Assembly (NCBI GenBank): GCA_023137075.1
Contig: JAGLQA010000745.1
Location: 1-11,294 of the forward strand
Source: Candidatus Aminicenantota bacterium
GTDB taxonomy: Bacteria > Acidobacteriota > Aminicenantia > UBA2199
Direction of reading: 5' to 3'
Length of the DNA stretch: 11,294 nucleotides
Shown here piece after piece: positions 7,460-11,294 of this stretch (position 1 is the stretch's first letter; every line of letters starts with the position of its first letter). The notes below the pieces were generated by a model that searched no databases, was not told the DNA's origin, and was given only the letters and a program-made list of their open reading frames with translations. Made by a program: the position numbers and the translations under genes.

Positions 7460-7484
7460 GTCCATTTGCGTTATATGGTAAAAT
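7456..7484 (+). promoter_or_regulatory. Probable promoter of the sigma-54 activator gene, leaderless arrangement
   Basis: TTGCGT (7456-7461), a 17-base spacer ending in TGG (extended -10), then TAAAAT (7479-7484). The hexamer ends 5 bases before the ATG at 7490, the same spacing as at the first gene of the window. The 10-mer TGGTAAAATA here (7476-7485) is also identical to one at 58-67. Transcription would start at or beside the ATG. Confidence 0.5.
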
Positions 7485-7489
7485 ACCGG

Positions 7490-8785
7490 ATGAATGAAAA
7501 TATTTTTAGAGATATTGTTAATAATACATTCGAAGGCATCATCGTCATTGGAGAAGATTACCGTATTAAATATCTGAATCGATTTGCCGGTGAAATCACA
7601 GGTTTCTCCAATAAAGAAGCGGTGGGTAAATTCTGCTACGAAGTGCTGCGAGCAAAACTCTGCAAAGACGCCTGCCCGATCAAAGCGTTAAAAAAAGGGG
7701 AACCTTTAAAAGAAATTATCGTTGATATTATTGCCAAAAATAACCGGGAAAAATATATTAATACTAAAGTGATTGGCAGTCACGGCTATTGGGTGGAAAT
7801 TTTTCACGATGTCACCCGTGAGGTTCAATTAGAAAAAAGTATTAAAGAGAAGTATATTTTTGAGGATATTATTACCCGTAATCGAAAGTTAATCGATATC
7901 CTGAATGAATTCCCTAAAATCGCCGCATCCACAGTGCCGGTTATGCTTGAAGGCGAAAGCGGCGCCGGGAAAGAGGTTTTTGCCAACGCCCTCCGCTCCC
8001 TCAGTTCGCGAAAAGAAAAGCCCTTTGTCAAGATCAATTGTGCATCGCTGCCCGACACCCTGCTGGAATCGGAGCTGTTCGGCTATAAAAAAGGCGCCTT
8101 TACCGATGCCCGCAAGGATAAACCGGGCCTATTTCTGACCGCCCAAGAAGGCACCCTGTTCCTTGACGAGATCGGGGAAATGAGCCTGCCGATGCAGGCA
8201 AAACTGCTGCGTGCCGTGGAGACCGGGGAGATTATTCCCTTAGGAGCAACCAGGGTGGAACGGATCGATGTGCGCATCCTGGCTGCCACCAACAAGGAAT
8301 TGGTAAAAGAGGTCGAAAAAGGAAATTTCCGGGAAGACCTTTATTACCGTTTAAATGTGGTTAATATAAAAATCCCGCCGCTCAGGGAGCGAAAGAGCGA
8401 TATACCGCTCTTTATCGACTATTTTATTAACCAGTTTAATATTATCCAGAAAAAAAAAGTGGAAGCCGTTTCCCCGGATGCACTGGAGATATTGTTAAAT
8501 CATAAATACCCGGGGAATATAAGGGAATTGCGAAACATCATGGAATATGTGTTCATTTTTTGCAAGGAAGGCCAGATTCGACAGAAGCACCTTCCGGAGT
8601 ATTTAAAAGTGACGGTTATGAAGCCGGATGATACGGCGCCCCTGAAGGATGTGCCTGACCCGGAGAAAGAGCGAATCGTGGCTGCCCTCAGCCGGGCGCG
8701 CTGGAACAAAAAGAAGGCTGCCGAGATCATGCGGATCGACCGTACCACCCTGTGGCGCAAGTTGAAGAAGTACGGCATAAATTAA
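7490..8785 (+). CDS. Sigma-54-dependent transcriptional activator with cysteine-bearing PAS domain
   Basis: Enhancer-binding protein that would use ATP hydrolysis to open promoters held by sigma-54 RNA polymerase. From the chosen ATG it has 431 residues. Residues 1-115 form a PAS domain with Cys49, Cys58 and Cys62 (KLCKDACP), a cysteine set seen in related activators and possibly binding a metal or sensing redox. The AAA+ domain (about 125-365) has Walker A GESGAGKE (155-162), the sigma-54 contact loop as GAFTDA (202-207) instead of GAFTGA, Walker B GTLFLDEIGEM (221-231), sensor I near ATNKE (266-270), REDLYYRLN (281-289) and GNIRELRN (342-349). A Fis-type helix-turn-helix ends the protein (about 392-430). 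There is no receiver domain, so a small ligand or redox signal is likely. The frame stays open upstream to 7196, but that stretch lies in gdhA antisense and the control region. ATG 7475 is an alternative that adds five residues. Targets are unknown. Confidence 0.93.
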   Translation: MNENIFRDIVNNTFEGIIVIGEDYRIKYLNRFAGEITGFSNKEAVGKFCYEVLRAKLCKDACPIKALKKGEPLKEIIVDIIAKNNREKYINTKVIGSHGYWVEIFHDVTREVQLEKSIKEKYIFEDIITRNRKLIDILNEFPKIAASTVPVMLEGESGAGKEVFANALRSLSSRKEKPFVKINCASLPDTLLESELFGYKKGAFTDARKDKPGLFLTAQEGTLFLDEIGEMSLPMQAKLLRAVETGEIIPLGATRVERIDVRILAATNKELVKEVEKGNFREDLYYRLNVVNIKIPPLRERKSDIPLFIDYFINQFNIIQKKKVEAVSPDALEILLNHKYPGNIRELRNIMEYVFIFCKEGQIRQKHLPEYLKVTVMKPDDTAPLKDVPDPEKERIVAALSRARWNKKKAAEIMRIDRTTLWRKLKKYGIN

Positions 8786-8860
8786 AATAAAAATTACATT
8801 TTAATGCTTTTTAAGAACAAGCAATTCTAATTTTCAAATAGTGTAAAAGACTTTGACGCA

Positions 8861-8882
8861 CCCGTGGAGTTACGGGCTTTTT
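8861..8882 (+). terminator. Rho-independent terminator after the activator gene
   Basis: CCCGT (8861-8865) pairs with ACGGG (8872-8876) around a 6-base loop, followed by C and five T residues. It lies 75 bases after the activator stop and just before the promoter of the next gene. A weaker A/T-only hairpin (ATTAAAAT/ATTTTAAT, 8781-8805) overlaps the stop codon itself. Confidence 0.6.
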
Positions 8883-8884
8883 GC

Positions 8885-8913
8885 TTGAAAAAATGTTTTG
8901 TTTATGCTATTCA
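8885..8913 (+). promoter_or_regulatory. Probable promoter of the cysteine protein and GHMP kinase genes
   Basis: TTGAAA (8885-8890), 17 bases, then TATTCA (8908-8913) preceded by TGC, an extended -10. The start site would be near 8920, giving a leader of about 30 bases that contains the ribosome binding site. It follows the terminator directly, making the next two genes a separate transcription unit. Confidence 0.5.
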
Positions 8914-8932
8914 GTATTTCAATAGACCTTAT

Positions 8933-8939
8933 AAGGAGG
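8933..8939 (+). promoter_or_regulatory. Ribosome binding site of the small cysteine protein
   Basis: AAGGAGG, a full-strength Shine-Dalgarno sequence, lies 10 bases before the ATG at 8950. It shows the small reading frame is translated and rules out the overlapping antisense frame as the real gene. Confidence 0.8.
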
Positions 8940-8949
8940 ATATATTTTT

Positions 8950-9153
8950 ATGAGTAAAAATGACATTACGGAAAAAGATAAGGAAAAAGCAGACAAATGT
9001 TTGGAATGCCCCGTATGCATGCATGCCAGGAAAAAACAAAAAGGCTTTGCCTATTGGTTTGTTAAAAAAATAGAGAGCGGTTTCTGCCCCTATTGTAAGG
9101 CCTACGAAAAAGTGTATGGACGAAAAGCTCACGAGGCCATCCCGTCAGAATAA
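8950..9153 (+). CDS. Small five-cysteine zinc-ribbon-like protein
   Basis: A 67-residue protein with no named function that I can assign. It has a charged N-terminal 16 residues, then CLECPVC (Cys17, Cys20, Cys23), a basic stretch ARKKQKG (26-32), an aromatic patch AYWFVKK (34-40) and CPYCKAYEKVYGRKAHE (46-62; Cys46, Cys49). The two CxxC pairs about 26 residues apart look like the knuckles of a zinc ribbon. The fifth cysteine and the basic residues would also suit nucleic-acid binding or another metal site. No signal peptide is seen. The gene has a strong ribosome binding site and its stop codon directly abuts the ATG of the GHMP kinase, so the two are almost certainly co-transcribed and translationally coupled. 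That suggests, but does not prove, a link to sugar-nucleotide or envelope synthesis. Confidence 0.8.
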   Translation: MSKNDITEKDKEKADKCLECPVCMHARKKQKGFAYWFVKKIESGFCPYCKAYEKVYGRKAHEAIPSE

Positions 9154-10191
9154 ATGAATAAACTTTTGAACAGGATTCACTCGGCGGCTCCGGTTCGGAT
9201 CTGCGATGTGGGCGGCTGGACCGACACCTGGTTTGCCGGACACGGGGCGGTTTTTAATATTGCCGTACAGCCTTACGTCGAAGTGCAGATTAACATCTAT
9301 CGCCCTTCGGGTAAAAAAGAACGAGTTACCCTGCACTTAGAAAATTACGGTCACACCTATTCGTTGAACCCGGAGCAAATGTCCTATAATAAACACCCCC
9401 TCATCGAGGCCGCTGTCGACACCATGGAAATTCCCGGTGATATATCCATCCATATCGATATTTTTTCGGACGCGCCGCCCGGCGCTTCCGTAGGCACTTC
9501 GGCGGCCGTCTCGGTGGCACTTATCGGCGCCCTGGATGCTTTGACACCGGGAAAATTGAATCCCCATGAGGTGGCAGCCCTGGCGCACAGGATTGAAACG
9601 GAAAAATTGGGTTTGCAGTCCGGCATCCAGGACCAGTTAGCCAGTGCCTTTGGCGGCATCAATTTTATTAATATGCCGGCCTTCCCTTTTTCCGAGGTGT
9701 CCCCGGTCAACATGCCTAAAGAGAACCTCCTGGACTTAGAAAGGCGTCTCATCCTGGTTTACATCGGCACGCCGCACAGTTCAAGTGAAGTGCACAAAAA
9801 AGTCATCGCTAATCTCGGGGATGATGCCGGCCGGGACCCCCGCATCGACGGGTTGCGAAAACTGGCCGCAGCCGCAAGAGATGCAGCTCTTTCGGGTGAC
9901 CTCGAAGACCTGGGTGATGTAATGAACCGCAGCATAGGCTTGCAGCGCTCGCTTCATCCGCACTTAGTCTGTGAAAAATCCGAAGAGATAATCGACATTG
10001 CCGGTTCCTTTGCCGCCTGCGGCTGCAAGGTAAATGGAGCCGGAGGCGACGGCGGTTCGATAACCATTCTCGGAGACGGGGATGTGAAGAAAAAGAGAGA
10101 GTTGATTCACACCCTGAAAAAAAAGGGTTATCCTTCGATCCCGGTTGCTTTGTCTCCTGCAGGCCTCAAGGTCTGGCAGACCCGTCAATAA
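9154..10191 (+). CDS. GHMP-family sugar kinase, heptose-7-phosphate kinase-like
   Basis: Predicted cytoplasmic small-molecule kinase of the GHMP superfamily, 345 residues, a normal length. It has the three family motifs: APVRICDVGGWTD (12-24) for substrate binding, PPGASVGTSAAVSVAL (108-123) as the ATP-binding loop, and NGAGGDGGS (294-302) near the active site. Asp160 in SGIQDQLASAFGG is a candidate catalytic base. The GGWTD motif and overall pattern resemble D-glycero-D-manno-heptose 7-phosphate kinases (HddA type) and related sugar kinases, which feed GDP-heptose into surface polysaccharides. Substrate choice is not proved: fucose or other sugars are possible, and the usual partner genes (isomerase, phosphatase, nucleotidyltransferase) are not in this window. 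ATG 9154 follows the previous stop directly with no good ribosome binding site of its own, so it probably relies on coupling. It meets the recombinase gene tail to tail, 16 bases apart. Confidence 0.88.
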   Translation: MNKLLNRIHSAAPVRICDVGGWTDTWFAGHGAVFNIAVQPYVEVQINIYRPSGKKERVTLHLENYGHTYSLNPEQMSYNKHPLIEAAVDTMEIPGDISIHIDIFSDAPPGASVGTSAAVSVALIGALDALTPGKLNPHEVAALAHRIETEKLGLQSGIQDQLASAFGGINFINMPAFPFSEVSPVNMPKENLLDLERRLILVYIGTPHSSSEVHKKVIANLGDDAGRDPRIDGLRKLAAAARDAALSGDLEDLGDVMNRSIGLQRSLHPHLVCEKSEEIIDIAGSFAACGCKVNGAGGDGGSITILGDGDVKKKRELIHTLKKKGYPSIPVALSPAGLKVWQTRQ

Positions 10192-10207
10192 TTACGGTTT
10201 CGGCTTC

Positions 10208-11128
10208 TTATTTCTCTTGTTCCACGTCGCTTCGGGGGTGATATTGATCATAAACTTTCTTCATCCGTTGTTTGGCGACATAGGTATAAATCTCGGTGGT
10301 TGAAATGCTGGCATGCCCCAACATCATCTGGATGGAGCGGAGATCTGCTCCTTTTTCCAGTAAATGGGTGGCAAAAGAGTGCCTCAGCGTATGGGGAGTG
10401 AGAGATGCGGAAATTCCCAATTGCCGGCCATAACCTTTAATAATTTTCCACAATCCCTGCCGGCTTAATCGTTCACCATTGCGATTGAGGAAAATCAAAT
10501 CGCTTTTTTTATGTTTCAATAGTTTGGGGCGGCTGTTTTTGAAGTATTCTTGAATGTACTGCTCAGCCTTTTCTCCAAAGGGCACCACCCGCTCTTTATT
10601 GCCCTTGCCCACTACCCGCAAAAAATTCTCTTCTAAATAGAGATTATCGAATTTTAAGCCAATCACTTCGGAGATGCGCAGGCCGGTGGCATACATCAAC
10701 TCCAGGATGGCCTTATCTCGTTGACCAAAAGGTTTAGTTTCATCGGGCAGGTTGAGCAATTCAGCCACCTTGTCGATGGAAAGATATTTGGGGAGAATTT
10801 TCCATTTTTTGGGAAAGGCGATATTGGCTGCCGGGTTGAAATCGATTTTATCTTCTATGATAAGGTATTTATAGAAACTTTTTAAGACAGAGATAAGGTG
10901 GGCCTGGGTGGCCAGGGAATTGCCTTTGATCGCTTCGTCTTTGATGAAATTGACCACATCGTTTTCAGAGATTTCGCTGTGGTTTATTTTTTTTGTCTTC
11001 AGGCAACCGGCGAATTTTTCCAGTTCCTGTCTATAAGAGATGATCGTATTTTCGGTTAATCCTTTCTCCATTTCAAGGGAAACCAGGTACTTCCCCGCGT
11101 CGACTTCGAAGGCTTGTTCGTCAAACAT
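10208..11128 (-). CDS. xerD: Tyrosine recombinase, XerD-like
   Basis: Site-specific recombinase of the Xer type, which resolves chromosome dimers at a dif site at the terminus together with a partner recombinase and FtsK. The N-terminal SAM-like DNA-binding domain spans about residues 8-95 (EKGLTENTIISYRQELEKF at 21-39). The catalytic domain has the whole active site: Arg151 in ATGLRISE, Lys175 in GKGNKERV, His246 and Arg249 in HTLRHSFATH, His272 in LGHASISTTE and the nucleophile Tyr281. Its 306 residues and the C-terminal YHPR match XerD better than XerC or phage integrases. No phage genes, tRNA or attachment repeats lie beside it, which favours the housekeeping role. A single-recombinase XerA-like or XerH-like use cannot be excluded. 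The start has no Shine-Dalgarno sequence but has a -10-like hexamer 8 bases upstream. Confidence 0.9.
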   Translation of the reverse strand: MFDEQAFEVDAGKYLVSLEMEKGLTENTIISYRQELEKFAGCLKTKKINHSEISENDVVNFIKDEAIKGNSLATQAHLISVLKSFYKYLIIEDKIDFNPAANIAFPKKWKILPKYLSIDKVAELLNLPDETKPFGQRDKAILELMYATGLRISEVIGLKFDNLYLEENFLRVVGKGNKERVVPFGEKAEQYIQEYFKNSRPKLLKHKKSDLIFLNRNGERLSRQGLWKIIKGYGRQLGISASLTPHTLRHSFATHLLEKGADLRSIQMMLGHASISTTEIYTYVAKQRMKKVYDQYHPRSDVEQEK

Positions 11129-11136
11129 AATCTTTT

Positions 11137-11142
11137 ATTTTA
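11137..11142 (-). promoter_or_regulatory. -10-like hexamer next to the recombinase start
   Basis: TAAAAT on the minus strand ends 8 bases before the ATG at 11128. The spacer is AAAAGATT with no Shine-Dalgarno sequence, so the transcript would be leaderless or nearly so. No convincing -35 is seen; TATTAA (11165-11160) at 17 bases is weak. Confidence 0.35.
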
Positions 11143-11294
11143 CACTATTTTCTCCCGTTTTAATACAGGGAATAGCAATTTTCAGGGGTGCGTCATTAGT
11201 TCACGAAACAAACCGGGCTAAGCTCCGGCAAGCACATCAAGTCAGATTAACAAGTTATACTGTACATCTTCGCTTGAAATAACGGGATTGTATT

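Noticed and set aside
7196..7489. N-terminal extension of the activator from an upstream in-frame ATG at 7196
   Set aside because: It would run antisense through the start of gdhA and its promoter, translates to a low-complexity hydrophobic stretch, and the PAS domain begins at residue 1 of the 7490 start.
7280..7489. Sigma-54 (-24/-12) promoter in the gdhA/activator intergenic region
   Set aside because: TTGGACGCCCGTTGAAAA (7425-7442) looks similar but its spacing is off by one and it lacks the GC of the -12 element; no other GG-N10-GC was found on either strand.
8929..9132. 67-residue minus-strand open frame overlapping the cysteine protein
   Set aside because: It is Phe-rich, has no ribosome binding site, and the plus-strand frame has AAGGAGG plus paired CxxC motifs.
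11144..11200. Short minus-strand open frame ending just before the recombinase start
   Set aside because: It has no ATG, GTG or TTG start after the preceding in-frame stop and no ribosome binding site.
11129..11294. dif site or attachment site beside the recombinase
   Set aside because: No 28-base element with the expected two 11-base half-sites and partial dyad symmetry was recognised.

Overview
The window reads as chromosomal DNA of a free-living, probably anaerobic bacterium. It holds eight protein genes with mixed base composition: G+C-richer coding regions separated by strongly A/T-rich control regions. The hexameric-type glutamate dehydrogenase, sigma-54 activator with a cysteine-bearing PAS domain, sugar GHMP kinase, XerD-like recombinase and PEP-synthase-like proteins together recall Deltaproteobacteria-like or Acidobacteriota/Aminicenantes-like genomes. 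That placement is a guess from protein style only. No rRNA, tRNA, CRISPR array or insertion sequence was seen.

Layout. (1) 82-954 (+): a calcineurin-type metallophosphoesterase with an extended -10 element 5 bases before its ATG. (2) 959-7279 (-): a probable three-gene operon read gdhA, then a 586-residue PEP/pyruvate-binding ATP-grasp protein, then a 1067-residue relative. The last two genes overlap by ATGA. The larger protein carries an N-terminal sensor-like region and a C-terminal polymerase-beta-type nucleotidyltransferase. Neither has the phosphohistidine or PEP-binding barrel domains of true PEP synthase or PPDK. (3) 7280-7489: a 210-base divergent control region with a gdhA promoter overlapped by two inverted repeats, and a regulator promoter whose -35 is overlapped by a perfect palindrome. 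(4) 7490-8785 (+): a PAS, AAA+ and Fis-type sigma-54 activator, followed by a hairpin terminator. (5) 8950-10191 (+): a two-gene unit of a 67-residue five-cysteine protein and a heptose-7-phosphate-kinase-like GHMP kinase, joined TAA-ATG with no gap. (6) 10208-11128 (-): a XerD-like tyrosine recombinase with all catalytic residues.

The most interesting part is the gdhA operon. It links glutamate/2-oxoglutarate metabolism to two unusual ATP-grasp proteins, one with a fused nucleotidyltransferase, beside a divergent regulator. This may be a carbon/nitrogen control or protein-modification system, but that is inference. A second pattern is that three monocistronic-looking genes (phosphoesterase, activator, recombinase) have no Shine-Dalgarno sequence and carry a -10-like hexamer 5-8 bases before the ATG, as expected of leaderless transcripts. 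Other genes (gdhA, the 586-residue protein, the cysteine protein) have good ribosome binding sites.

Stretches without genes: 1-81 holds only the first promoter. 8786-8949 holds a terminator, a promoter and a ribosome binding site. 11129-11294 holds the recombinase promoter and otherwise nothing recognisable.
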